Shown here: piece after piece, positions 10,505 to 23,622 of the stretch | Position numbering within the stretch: the stretch's first letter is position 1 | Layout: each line of letters starts with the position of its first letter | From: Volvox africanus | Taxonomy: Eukaryota > Chlorophyta > Chlorophyceae > Chlamydomonadales > Volvocaceae | Assembly (NCBI GenBank): GCA_030268105.1 | Contig: BSDZ01000019.1 | Coordinates: 2,024,001 to 2,088,000, forward strand | DNA length: 64,000 bases | Reading direction: 5' to 3' | Program-made: the position numbers and the translations under genes | Notes under the pieces: model-generated | Told to the model about the DNA's origin: nothing | The model's database searches: none | The model's input: only the letters and a program-made list of their open reading frames with translations

Positions 10505-13500
10505 TCACAGGCACTTGGCCAGTTCTTGGAACTCGTTTTTGCACTTAATCAGCCCCTCTACTCGTCGTGCCAGCATGTCACGCTTCGCGGCCAATGCGGC
10601 CACTGCGCCAGCAGCTGCAACGGAAAAGGGACAAACGGGTGATACGTTATGGCAATCTGTACTTCCGTCTTGCCAAAAGCCATCATTAGAAATGCATGAG
10701 GCAGACGAATACGTAGCATTATATCCTCACCACTGAACATGCTGCCAAAATCTGCATCGGTGCGAGCAAATAGGTCCAAGGACACCTCAAGCGCCAGCCT
10801 ATCCGTCATGGGGTCCAAAAATGTGCTCTTCAGCGTAGCCGGAGCATATTGTGTGGCCACAGCGCAGCGGATCTTGCGAAAGAGCGACTCCGCAGCCAAA
10901 ATTACGTCATCATGAGAAGACCCCACGCTACTCCCGCCCGCGGAAACAACGTTTCCAGCCCCGGCAAGGAGCGGCCGTTCTGTGGCGGGACCGTGGAGGG
11001 AGAGGAGTATGACGATGTAAACCCCGTCTTGGTTTGATCATGTTACCCTGGCGCCATCCATATGAATTGACTGCCGCCCAGGCTAGCGAAGCACAAACAG
11101 GAAATTAGGTTAGTTCGCCCACAGTACACGAACCTTAGCCTCCAGTATTCTTTACATGCAGAATCACAGTAACCCATCTGCTAGAACAAGCGTTGCGATA
11201 ACGAACCTGAGTTCTGCTGCAAAGCTACTCGCCGGGACTTCGTTGCACGTCTACTTGGTGTGTTGTCCTCAAAGCGCCCTGGCCCGGCAGCTGAGGCTAG
11301 GCGCACCGCCTTAAGCCGTTCGTTCAGCACCTGGGCGGCGGCGGTGGCAGCGAAGGCAGGTGTTTCGGGCACCGTCATCTGTACACCCACCGGGCCCGGA
11401 GTGGGCATAGCTCCCTGCGCATGGCCAGGTGCACTGCGGGTATGTCTTCTGCAACAAACCTGGTTTACAATCTTGTGGTAGAACTAGAAACTAAGGAGAG
11501 CCCCGCAAATTTCCCTATAGCCCGTAGGGTTCTTGCTGCATACCTCGGCACTGTCGTCCAACTGCTCGCCTGCGACCGTACCGTCGTCCTCCACCAGGTC
11601 ACCGTCACTGCAGTCCCCTGGCTGCATCGACTCCTCGGGGTCCCCTGGGTCCGAGACGTGGACATACATGTTCATCGCAAACTGGCTTGTTGCCGCCTCC
11701 AGATGCGTGCGCAGCATCCCCCGTGCCTGCTCTTCGAGACGGTTAATAAAGGCCTGATGCGAGCTCCGAAGAGCAGCGTGGAATGCAATGTACGGATGAA
11801 GGTTCTCCTTGCTGCCCACTGCGATACAACAGGCATGGAATGCACACACGATATAAATAAGTGTTATTTAAATAATACTCAGTACTGGTCCATCCTGAAC
11901 CAAAGAAAGTTTAGCTCCCCGTGGTAACCGTGGGCAGCCCACATGGCATCTGTGTTATCGGCACCAGATATACCCCAATTACTTACTCGTAGCTGCCGCT
12001 CGGTCTGCAGCTATGTCGTAAAGACGCCGCAGGATGAAGGACAGTCGAATGCATGCAGCGTCCAGCAGCGGTCCCAGAGCCTCTTTCGCTGCCTGGCGTG
12101 CGACGTCCTCAGCAGCTTTTGTTGGTCCGCCCGTGAGATGCTTCCCCTTGTATGCATACATGATGTTACGCAAGCGATCACTGCTCATGCCTGTGGTAAG
12201 GATTAATAGCGAAGATTTTGGTCCCTGGGATAGCAATCTTGTTGAGGATTGTCTGAGCTCAAACAAACCAATCCAGAGAGAAGGCATAAACATATCTCGA
12301 AAAGGACCAGCACTATGCCTTGTCTTGCTTGTGGGAGTATGCAAGAAACGCCTAGAATTCAAAGGCTGCGCCCAGATCCCCTTGCGCACTTGCAGGGAAG
12401 CGTGTGCTGTTCACCGCGATATGGAATTCTTCCAAGCATCGCTCGAACGCAGCCCCACCGAAGAGCTTGCTCTCATAGTAGACAGGCTGCAATCCCACGC
12501 TGTTCAGTCCGGGCCACTGCATCACGGATGAAGGGCATAAACGCACTTTAGGCAGCAGTAATGGCGACCAATCACCGGCGGCTTGGCACTTAAGGAGTAG
12601 GGCTTCCATGCATTAGGGAAAACCCTCCCCAACCATACTTGAGGTGCCCGTGACGCGGCGCGCTCTTCATCTGTCGTGAGGCCATGCTGCATCGGATCCG
12701 GCTCCGCGGAGCCCTGCAGAAGCAGTAGCACCTGCCGTGCAACCATATCCGCATACTTCATTGCGGCACGGCGTAAAGCCCCAACATCCTCTGCAGCTTT
12801 GAGCCGTATCTCTGCTGCCATAAGCTCGGCCGACACCGCATCGCAGCGCTCTTGCAACAGCGCCAGTGTAGCCGGTGCGGCCTCTCGGTAGCGCCGACTG
12901 AGCTCTTCCTCAAGAAATCTGTGCAGCAGCAGGCGCACACACACGCAACAGATGCATGCTGTAAATGGTATGAGAGTGAAGGGCCAGTCCACTGAGTAAT
13001 CAGTCCACTTTAAAAATGTATAGCAGATGAGCATGCTTTGTCTGTCCAGGTACAATACTTACTTCTTAAGGTTTGAAAAACCTATGCGGCTCGCAAAGCG
13101 CTCTTCATCAAAACCGCCCTTGATGCCGTCACGCAAGTGCTTAAAAACCGCCGCGTCCACCTCGGCCATGCTTCTACGCCACTCAGAGCTGCTCTGAATT
13201 GCGCGATCCTGATTTCATGTGCATTCCGAGGAGTAAGACTTAGTAGTCGACTAGTGCTGCTCAGGTACATGGCAGTGGGCAATATGCTAACAACAGGAAG
13301 GACAACACAGAGTTCGCGGGCCACGTACCTTAGGGAGGGCGACGAAGAAGGGGCGCACATTGGGCGGCAAATAACCCGTAGCACTCAGATATTTGTCAAC
13401 CTCCCATCGCTCTGCGAACTCCTTCAGCCGGTTGTCAAACTTGCTTGCTACAATGACCTGGCGACCAATATGCAGCCAACAATAAGCAATTAGGGCGCTT

Positions 13501-16458
13501 CAGCCATAACTGATATGGGGTAAAGTTGGTGATGCGTTTGCCAGAAACTGAAGACTCGCTACAGGCATCCAGCAGCAATTGGAAATGACGTAGCGTGTCA
13601 GGGTTAGAATTAGCCAGCCGCGGGGGTTGCTAAGGATTTGGGCCCTTAATCTCATGAATCTTGGCATCATGACATGCGGGTAACGCGGCCTGAGTGCTGC
13701 ACAAGTCAGTGCACACCCTTCTAATGGCAGGGTGAATGATCGGAGCATTTAACCGCGGGCGTGATTGAGGGGTCCCAGGAAGGACAACAGACACAGACAA
13801 ACAGGACACAAGACTGCATACAAGCGCTAATACAATACGCTGGCGTGGAATCTTAAAATCAAAAGCATACTTAACAAAGGCATACCATACATAACTAACA
13901 TAACCATGCCTGTGATCTCACTATCTACGTGCGTGGCTGCAAGCTTGATGCATACCAACTTGGACTCCAAACGTGGTTAGATGGTATACCGCAAACTATT
14001 GGCAAGGAAAAAGTCGAACCAGAATATTCATGGGGTATGAAACCAACGACTAGCTTCCAACTTACCGTGCGCTGAAAATATGGATCAACCTCCTGCACTA
14101 CACGTAGCCACAATGAACTGGCCCACTCCACGCTGGACTGCTGCAAGAACAGGACCATCCTGTTGAATCAAAGGATGCCATTGGATGAAGCGAATTTCAT
14201 AGAGTTAGCAGTAGTGGATATAAGCACGGTACCTGGTTACCATGCTATGAGTGAGATCACAAACGTTTGTTTGTGATCTCACTGTTGTACGGTTCGTAAG
14301 CAGAGAGATGCGCGTCGCTCCCGTGCCTGACCTGTGCGGTGGCGACGCCTGCGCCTTCACCATGGACATGATCTCATCCGGTGTGTTGTCCAGTTCACCA
14401 GTTTTTGCCTTGAGGATGAAGCCCGGCGTGTCGATAATTGTAAGGTTGGGACAGTACGCATACCTGGCGTACGGCACGGCTGAAGTGAATTAGCAAACAC
14501 AGGTACAGTACGCGTGTACAAGGAGTGCAGCAACCAATGTTGACTTCCCTATCACACTCCATATATCCATGGGCGGCTGCTGTGGGGTGATGATAAGCTG
14601 TCGTTCTGATTGACTTGATCAAATAAATAGAACCACTACAACACCCTCGAACTAGCCTAGACGGCCGAGCAGGCCCACAAGAACCCTTGAGAAACCTAAT
14701 TGCCCATGTGCTGACACATAAACATGCGCGACTGACTTTCTCTCATCCACGCACAAAACTGGCCAAAATACATGTCGGCCGCATTCAAGCATCGACGATA
14801 TATATGTTAGACTACAAACTACAAACAGAGCCCAGTCAGCGGGGCATGCGAGCTTATAGCAATCATGAGACGGATACGCTCAAGGGCCATGAATAACAGG
14901 AACTTACTCAGCCCGCATGACGATGGGTTTAGAGGATACTGCGATATTGCCCATCTTGCGAAGATGTTCCTCCGTTCGGCGCTGGATGGCGTCCGCCACG
15001 GCCGTCTCAGGCACAATCGGTGGCCCTAGAGTGGCAGTATGAAACATTATATCACTGAAGGACCTACCACGCCTTAATACATACAAACACGATGTGATGG
15101 CCAATGTAACGAGATGGCGCAAGTAGAAGCACAGGACGTCGGGAAAACCTGGGGCTTCCTTGTCACGCATCATCGTCCCATAAGGACGAAACATGCGCCC
15201 CATTATTTGTTATGCTCACCATACTCATTAGACTCCTCTTCCTGTAGCCTGCATCGCGGCTCCTGTGCTGTGGGATCATGCACCATCTGGACAATCAATG
15301 GCCTCCGCGTGCCCATCTCCACCTCCCGCACGTTGAAGCGAAACTGGGGAACAGCACGAGTTTTCATGTCATGAAGCCGTCAGGCCGAAGGCTGAACTAA
15401 TGCGCAAAGCAGTCATTACTCCTCAAAATGTTGGATTTCAGCTAATTATGTCGATATTACCTTCTGCTGGCAAGTCAGGAGAATACAGGTATGGCCGGAA
15501 TATTAACCACATGTAATCACTCTGTGAAATGCAGGGCGTGCAACAGAGTGCATGACACAGCACGCGTAGCACGTGTATGCAGCATGCCGAATAACTTCAG
15601 CACCCCTTCAACCTGCCCTTCACAAACTTAACCCACAGCACTAACTGAGCCAGGCTTTCCATAGACTTACTCCTAGAAATGCCTCCAGCAAGGATGACTT
15701 CCCGTCCGACTGGCCACCAATTGCAACGATTTCTGGGATAGCTAAGGACTCCCCCATTGCAACGGCGGCAGCTTGCAGCCGGCTGCGATGGGACAGGGCA
15801 TAGGGAAACAGCGAGGGACGTACGGCATCTGTTGAGTCCAATCAGCAGATTCCTGGGTTGCCCATGGCTGCAAGCTGTCGGCCTCGCGAAAAAAGCGGAG
15901 ACAGTTGTCCCATCTGTCTACGGCGTGGTCGCCAGATTTGCACTACCTGTACGCATCATAGCGCCTGTATTCGGACCTGGGGGCCGCGTGACACACCAGG
16001 ATTAGCGCGCAAATAGTTGGAGCAGAGCACGCAGTTTGGTGCTTTGAACCGTCGGGCCAGCTACTCCAGGAACTAGGTGATTTGTCATACGCGACTTATC
16101 CATCGAATTTAGAGAATACCGATAGATATCAACCTCCATCTCCTCGCTGTCAACTCAAGGAACTGCTCGACTTCCGGTTACTAGCCGCTGTGTTGAGGGG
16201 TCACTGTTGGGCTCACCTGTAGGCGCGATATCGAATCTGAGCTTCGCTAGTTTCAAAAAGCTCTTGAGTTGACTCCCTGAGACTGGAGCCGTCCGACACC
16301 GCTGCGCGCCGGGGCAATCCATTATGCTGACCGGCGCCCTGTAGGGGCTTCAGTTGGGCTGGCTGCATCTGCAGTTTATGTGATGCTTGATGAAAGGTTT
16401 GGTCGGGCGCTGCTGAGTCCCTATCGTAAGCAACGTTATCAAATACACGAGTTGACAT
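10505..16458 (-). CDS. DRP5A: Dynamin-related protein DRP5A
   Basis: Fifteen exons join without a phase conflict into 844 aa: 16458-16217, 15782-15671, 15343-15220, 15025-14908, 14463-14332, 14159-14066, 13457-13329, 13193-13063, 12918-12639, 12516-12390, 12190-11987, 11818-11544, 11414-11207, 10979-10731 and 10614-10505. The GTPase domain shows IPEIVAIGGQSDGKSSLLEA (P-loop), FRFNVREVEMGTRRP (switch I), LTIIDTPGF (switch II, DxxG) and VIVASKFDNRL (G4-like). The middle and stalk part includes YREAAPATLALLQERC and KLFGGAAFERCLEEF. The C-terminal tail has the VPETPAF segment and ends ELAKCL. Together these match plant DRP5A, a large GTPase linked to cell-plate formation and cytokinesis, rather than its plastid-division paralogue DRP5B/ARC5. 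There is no classical PH or proline-rich domain. The gene is head-to-head with SPB1. Confidence 0.93.
14250..14283. repeat. Perfect inverted repeat (15-bp arms, 4-bp loop) in a DRP5A intron
   Basis: The arms agtgagatcacaaac and gtttgtgatctcact are exact reverse complements with gttt between them. The hairpin lies in the intron between the exons ending at 14332 and starting at 14159. An RNA stem of this kind could bring splice sites together, or it may be the remnant of a small fold-back element. Function is unknown. Confidence 0.85.
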
Positions 16459-16744
16459 ATTGCCAAATCTTGCCGCCTATCCAAGCATCAGTAACATGTA
16501 TTACAGTATGCTGTTACGGCGTCATGCCCGCGTTATAATTGGGCTCAGTCAGAGTGGTTGTTGAGGGAGGTCCCATAACTTCAAAAATGTACGGCGAGCT
16601 GTACTTTTGCAAAACCGAATTTGGTTGCGTTCAGCCACTGAAAAGGTACATTAGATAATAATTCACATATCTTTTTGTTAAGGCACACGGAACTTTATTG
16701 TTTGACCTACCTTTAATCCACGCTCGCGCTGCTGTAACGTTACC
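16459..16744. promoter_or_regulatory. Head-to-head intergenic region, DRP5A / SPB1
   Basis: Only 286 bp separate the start codons of these divergent genes. Both promoters and both 5' UTRs must lie here or overlap. I see no clear TATA box at a standard distance or other named element. Whether the promoter is bidirectional cannot be told from sequence alone. Confidence 0.5.
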
Positions 16745-19700
16745 ATGGCTAAAAAAGCAAAGAAGGGAAAGAATCGCTTGGATAAATACTACCATTTAGC
16801 GAAGGAACAAGGGTAAGTATATATGTAGACAACATTATGTACTTCGGGAGCTGGATGTTTGTGCTGTAGGTATAGCACTTTCCGCACTCGCATGGTGATG
16901 GCGCCGATTGGGTTAGCCAACTTCCGTGGTCATTGCAGCAGTTTATGGTGCATTGCGCAGTTGGCGCCGCCGCCGCCGACCGCATGCACGGACGCCCTCC
17001 ATATTATCAACGGCTCCCAACCTGGCATGTTGAATTCAGGTATCGCTCGCGTGCGGCCTTCAAGTTAATCCAGCTCAACCGGAAGTATAACTTCCTTGGG
17101 AAGTGCAGGGCGCTCCTGGACCTCTGCGCTGCTCCAGGTGTGACCACCCACCGGTCTACTGTTGCATGAGGCTGGGATAGAGTTATGCGGCGGCTCTGCA
17201 TTTTAGCGGGACCACACAGGCATGGGAGGCAGTCCAAGAAGCGGCTCCGGCAGCTTCACACGGTTCTGAATACTGTAGCGGCACAGGAGTATGCAGGTCA
17301 TCGTCCACAAACACAAGGGCTCACACTTGTGGATTCCACGTCCTTAAATCGGACTTTTAGGGTCCAATTCCTGAATGTCTGAACATTATCCATTTTTCGG
17401 TTATTCCCGTGCTATTGCAATTGCGGATAGGCGGATGGCTGCAGGTCGCTGCCAAAACGATGCCCGTTGGCTCTCTAATCCTGGGCGTGGATCTCGCGCC
17501 CATCAAACCCATCCGCGGCGTGAAAACATTGGTACAAGACATTACCTCGCAGCAGTGCCGCGCCGCGATCAAGCGGGAGGCAGTGGGTGCCAAAATGGAT
17601 GTCGTGCTGCACGACGGTGCCCCCAACGTGGGCGGCGCCTGGGCCAGCGAGGCATACAGTCAGGTTAGTTATGTTCAAGGACGCGGGGCGGCGGTTCCTG
17701 GGTTGTTCGCTTGTTTGTGACGGCTGAGGACGGATGTGGGAACTGAAAGGATGGAAGCACGGATAATTACCTCAGGGCCATGTGTTTTCTACCTTGGACA
17801 CGCAATCTGGGCACATAATGGTGCCGTGGGTATCTATTTAGCATAAAACGTGTGTGCGTAGTGATCTCTAGAAACGCAGTCAATGCGGCGCGAACGGCGG
17901 AACGATGAAGCTGAGTGGGAGGAGGTCAGGGCGTGTCCTCAGGGGGCTTGAAGCGTCATGTGGAAAATTACATCCTTAGGCCGATGGTCCATGAAGTTGG
18001 CAGGAGACGGACCGCATTAATGTCCTCGAGGGAATTGCAGGTACCAATTTGGTGATGCAGGCGCCTCGGGGCCTGCAGGTCTCCATGCCAATTGCGAAAT
18101 CTGGCTTGGGAAAATGGCTTTGGTGGGACGCCCTTACCTAGACCCAAAACCCGTCTGTTGGCCAAAAAAACTTGCTTTTCTGTGCGTCTCTCGTTACCAC
18201 CCTCAGTCGACACTGGTGCTGGACTCCCTCAAACTCGCGGTTGAAACTCTGGCGCCGAAGGGGACTTTCGTCACCAAGATTTTCAGGTATGTATGAAGGT
18301 TATTCCACACGTAGATGTGCGTTGCTGAGGAACCGCTAGTCTGTGACCCGGTTTTGGGCATTGGGTGCTTTTGGAGAGCTCCTTGTATTGGGAGCTCCTT
18401 GTATTGGGAGCTCCTTGTATTGCCCTGGGTCGGACTGTGGCATTATATGGGTGACCGGCAATTAACGCTTCTCCTGGATCCGACGCATAGCGGCAGGTGT
18501 CAGTGGCTTGTCCTCGAGGTTCTGAAGTGTACTAGCATCCCACAACCACTGACTTGGCTGGCCAGCATCGAGCAGAGCAGGGGATGTTGGCCATGGATGT
18601 GGGCCTGGTATCCTACGCTGTGCCCCGGCTGGCCAATTCCCTTCAATGTGTGTATGTGTGCGTGTGTGTGGTTTGCACTCTGGCAGGTCCAAGGACTACA
18701 ATGCGCTGCTTTACGCGTTCAACCAGCTGTTTGAGAAGGTTGAGGCTACAAAACCGGCAGCCAGCAGAAATGCATCTGCCGAGATCTTCGTGGTGTGCCT
18801 TGGATATAAAGCGCCCGCCAAGATTGACCCGCGCCTGTTGGACCACAAAGTGCTTTTCCAGGTATGCATACTTGGGGGCCGACGTAGGGTTGTGGCTGCT
18901 GGCACTCCGCATTTTCAAAAACGTTGCAATGTAGCCGAGCTTCCTATCAAACGTTTTCGCGTCTGGTGGTATATTACGGACGTCATGAAGCTGCATCCTC
19001 TCATGCACGGACGCGACGTTGCAGCAAGTAGAGGAGTAAGGTGCAGCTGTAAGTCTGGACGGACCCGCGACGCAGGTCGTCTGTGTCCAGGTCCACTGGC
19101 GTTCCTATTCTTGTAGACATCTCGCGCTATTGTCTTCAACCCGTGCGCCTCCGCCCTATAGGAGGTCGTTGAACCCAAGAAGGCCATGGGTCCGGAGGCA
19201 CTGCTTCGGCAGAAAGTCAAGCAGCGACGCTTTAGGGAGGGGTATGAGGATGGCATGTCCACATCTCATCGCGCCACGTCCGCGCTCGCTTTCCTGGTCA
19301 GCGACGCACCCGTGGAAATGCTGGGCAACTTCACGGAGGTAACTGAGGTTATCGAGTCAGTGAGAGATGCGTGCGAGGGAGGCAGCATATGGGGTGGAGG
19401 ACAAGAAATCGCGTTCGTTCCGGTCAAATCTCAAGTCATCAATTGGGTTCTGCGTTGTGCTTTAGAGCACCTTAATGCATCTTAATACACCCCAACTAAA
19501 GGAGACCCGTTCAAATTTTGCCTACAGCAGTATTATGACGAGATGTGAAACATCTTGCACCCTGCCCTTCCTTCTCGTAGCTGGCATTGGAGGGCCGCAA
19601 CTCATGGTTGCCGGTGGAGGGTCTGAGCGAGGGCGCAGCTGAACCGAAGGAGCTGGCTGCCAAGATCCGCAGCCACGCCGCCACAAACGCGGAGATCAAA

Positions 19701-22700
19701 TTGCTGTGCAGGGATTTGCAGGTGCGATACAGCCCATTGGAAGCTCCCTGGAATCCCCCAAATTGCGCAGCCGGATGCGCATGATTAAAGACGTGTGAGA
19801 ACCCGGAATATGCCACCAAAAGGTAATCATCAGCATTTTATCTGACAGTTTTGATGTGAGCTACATGTGAGCGTTAGTATTATATGGGTTGTTCCTGGAG
19901 GCAAGATTCGTGTGCACTCGACCTGGACCTTCAGGTGCTGGGAAGGAGCGAGTTTAAGCAACTTCTGCGTTGGCGCTTGGCGCTGCGTAAGGGCCTGAAA
20001 AACGACCTGGGCGCAGATGAAGAGACGTCCAAGATGGGCCACCAGAAGGCCAAGCCTGCCGATGGCCAGCGCCTACAGCTGGATGGCGCCGACGCGGCGG
20101 CGGACCCGGAGCAGGCGCTGCTTGCGGACATGGCGGCATTGAAGGATAAGATGGCCCGGGAGGCTAAGCGGGATAAGAAGAAGCGGCGGGAGATGAAGAT
20201 CAAGGCCCGTTTGCGCGCCGCACAAGCGGTGCAGGCGGAGGGGCTTGGGGAGGATCCACATCAGGTGCGTGGTGGGTCCCAAGGTTGCGAAAAAAATCAT
20301 GCACATCAGGTTCCTGTCTTGCGTTAAGCAAGGACAACACGATGTTGCAATCGATCAGGTGCAGATAGGACGAGTGGTGAGACCGCTAGGTGGCGGCTTT
20401 GATTAAGGCCGGCTGGAGACGGATGAGAGACATGCGCATTTGGGCGGGAAGCTTCCTTGGTTGCGTCCCGAGCAGCCCGTGGGGGAGCTATGTTATACCA
20501 AGGTATCGGACCCTTTGCCTCGCACCAGGCAGGACGTGGTCTGCAACGCCTCCGGCGAAGTTCTCTCTCGGCTGTTACGGTGTCATGCGATCCGTTAGCC
20601 ATTGGATCAAAGGAGTTATGTGTCGTGTATGTCTTCGTGACAGGGCGGCCCGGAACAGCTCTTCGACCTGAAAGGAGTGCGGGCGGCGCTGGGTGATGTG
20701 GAGGTGCCTGACGACGAGGATGTTGCTGCCAGCTCTGACGAGGTAAAAGTCATTGTGCATTCACATTCTAGAGCTCTTCTTTTTTTAGCGCCGCGTTTGG
20801 GAGTTCATCCCGATTGTGACGGGTGTGGGACGGTGTATGGCTCGCTTAGTACATGTAGCAACCGATCTGGCGTTTTATTACATGGCCTGGCACGAAATAA
20901 TATGCTCATTTCCAAGGGTTCAGGTTAGGTATAAAGCCAACTAGGCTGCGTCTTCCCTTACTGGCCCCCACCCAGCCTGTGTTGCTTGCGGCTGCCTGCG
21001 CCCAGGACTCAGACGATGGCGTCTTGGATGTCGACAGCGACGCGGACAGTGACCTGGCGTACGAAATGGAACTGGAGAACGCGCTGGAATATTCGTACAA
21101 AGAATTTCTTGAACGGAAGGTGCATGATATTGAGCTGACCTTTGCATTCGCCCGCTGCTGGTGTATCGCTGTCTTGCAGCCACCGATGCGGTTAGGATAG
21201 GCCTACCCAGCCGAAAAGTACCTTGAACGAAATGCATAAAGCAGGACGTGCATAACCCTTTATGAATGACGCCGGAGTCAACGGGCACAGTGGTACAGGT
21301 GCGGCACGTGCTTAACAAATAGCCAATCGTGTAAAGATGAGCTTCAAGGCGGCTCCGCTTCGAGACTCCGCATTGTCGCCACTTGCACGATAGACTGCAT
21401 GTCTTTTGGTTTTGGGTGACCTGTGGTGACGGCTCTACCAAGCAGCGGTTACCTAGGCGAGCTCGAGCTAAGACTGAAGCTGCCGTGGTGGTCGTGCATC
21501 TCAAATTGTGCAGGGCGTTCGGGCAGCTGCGGAAAGAGAGCGGCGCAAGCGGCTGGGTATGGACGGCGAGCTGGAGGATGAAGAGCAGGACGACGGGGCA
21601 GCTGGGAGTGACGATGTAGACAATGATGTGGAGCGGCTCAGTGACGGGGAGGTGGACGGGGATGCTGGCCCTTCAGGTACGGGTTGTGTAGTCGCGTGGA
21701 GCCCAACGAAGACGGGTCTGGGGACGGACCAAGATGGATTTTGTGTCTGCATCACTGCCTGCCGCTGCTGCGATTTCGTTTTTGCCCACCCTGTAATTCT
21801 GGAGAATTCAGATTATTTGGGATTTGGCACTTCTGTTCTTCACAGCGGCTCCATTTCAACACCTGGCACCTTATCTGCCGTTGTATATTGTGTTTAATGT
21901 TGCGTTTCCTTGACAGTGGATCCCAGAGAGGTGTATCAACCCGTTCGCACGCAGGCGGCGGCTTGCTGGTCTCTCTGGATGAGGACCGTGCCGGCGTCGC
22001 CAAAAGCGGTTCGGCATTGGCAGCGCAGTGGTTCAAGCAGGACCTGTTCGCAGATCCAAATCTGCTGGACGACGATGACGAGGAGCAGCAGCAGGGACCA
22101 ACAGGCGCCGGCCTCAGCGGAAGGGACGTAAGGCCTGCCAAAAAGGCGCGAACCGCTGATGCCTTAGCGAACGGCAAGCGACCAGCCCAGGAGCAAGACA
22201 ATGACGAAGACGAACAGGACTTAGAGCCGGTATGTCGAAACATGCTTAGCGTTGGTCCATATATATAGGAACAAAAATCACGAACGAATCTATATATTTT
22301 TTGATAATTTTCTGGACTTTGTTGATTAACTTCCCGTCTCATTGCGCAGTCACCGGCGGCACGCGCACTGTCCGGGCTGGGCGTGGGGCCATCATCAGCA
22401 CCGGTGGCAGCTGCGGGCAAGCGCGGACGCCGTGGTGCGACCGACTTTGAGGTGGTGCCACAGGAGGCATCGGGCTCAGGGTCCGGGTCGGGCTCTGATT
22501 CCGGCACCGACTCGGAAGACGAGTTTGACATGCTGGATGATCAGGTAAAGAGATTAGCTGGCCGGAACATGGCTGGGCACCTACGTTCCTGTGCAGCAGG
22601 GTGCTTTTCGTTTACCCATGCCTGTGTCCATCCGTAGGGGAAGGCTGAGGTCCTAGCGCTCGCCAAGCGCATGCTGCGCCGCAAGGAGAAGGAATCTATT

Positions 22701-23622
22701 GTAGACGCCGCCTACAATCGGTACGCATTCCATGACTCGGGTCTTCCCCGGTGGTTTTCAGAGGATGAGCGGCGGTTTATGAGGTGAGTCGGTAAGGAGC
22801 CAGGAGGGGCCGGGATGGGCATTGGCAGGGTCCCGATTGTCTTGTTCGCAGGTGTGTTGCACTATACCTTGGAATTCCAAAATTTTGTAGTTGCAGCGCG
22901 ACGAAGGGCCGCGACCCATTGCTGAGATCGCTGTGTGTCTCGGCTTGCTGTGGTGTCAAAAATGACCTTAACGAATGCATATATTTCTCGTGGAACGTCG
23001 CGTGGGCGCTTTCTGCTGAGTGAATGGCGAGCATGTATGTCCTTACTAGGCCGGCTGTGCTGCATGATGTCGCGAATCGGCATGAAACGTGTTTGACTTC
23101 ACTCACCGGACGGGATGCAGGCCGATTCCGCCCGTAACTAAGGCGGAAGTGGAGGCTGAGAAGGAACGTTTGCGAGCCATTGACGCTCGGCCGATCAAGA
23201 AGATCGCTGAGGCCAAGGCCCGCAAGAAGCAGAAGCTCTTCAAACGGTTGGACCAGGCACGGCAGAAGGCAAACGTAAGTTGAGGGTGTCTTTCAAATAG
23301 GCTTTGTGCAGGACAATCGAGGCTCAAAGGTGTAGGAGCGCCCGTGTGCATTTCTTCCTTCTCAGGGTCCATCTATCATACATCATCGTCTATCGGTTCC
23401 CTTGGCCAGGCTGTCGCGGATCAAGAGGATGTGCCCTTGACGTCAAAGGTCCGAGAGATTGAAAAAATCTACGCAAAGGCGCATCTCGGCGCCAACAAAG
23501 GGAAAAAGGGTAAAAAGGCCAAGCGCGGCCCGCCCGTGGATCGCCGTTTAAAGAAGGACAAGAAAGCCATGATGCGCGCCAAGCAGAAGCAGATGAAGAA
23601 GAGGGGCAGAAAGGGGCGATAG
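16745..23622 (+). CDS. SPB1: SPB1/FTSJ3 pre-rRNA 2'-O-methyltransferase
   Basis: Sixteen exons join in phase to 886 aa, near the length of yeast Spb1 and human FTSJ3: 16745-16812, 17040-17137, 17431-17663, 18207-18286, 18687-18861, 19162-19338, 19581-19721, 19935-20264, 20644-20742, 21006-21119, 21514-21676, 21955-22229, 22350-22544, 22638-22783, 23121-23274 and 23410-23622. The N-terminal RrmJ/FtsJ domain begins [20 protein letters not shown] and contains [27 protein letters not shown] (SAM site), [22 protein letters not shown] and [13 protein letters not shown]. The K-D-K-E catalytic set is therefore intact. A middle region follows ([20 protein letters not shown]), then acidic linkers, then the Spb1 C-terminal domain ([33 protein letters not shown]) and a lysine-rich nucleolar tail. 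The family methylates 27S pre-rRNA in the A-loop during 60S assembly. The acceptor for exon 12 could instead lie at 21917. Confidence 0.94.
18376..18422. repeat. 16-bp tandem repeat, three copies, in an SPB1 intron
   Basis: The unit gagctccttgtattgg occurs three times in a row; the last copy differs at its final base. It sits in the intron between the exons ending at 18286 and starting at 18687. It looks like a simple minisatellite. Confidence 0.85.
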
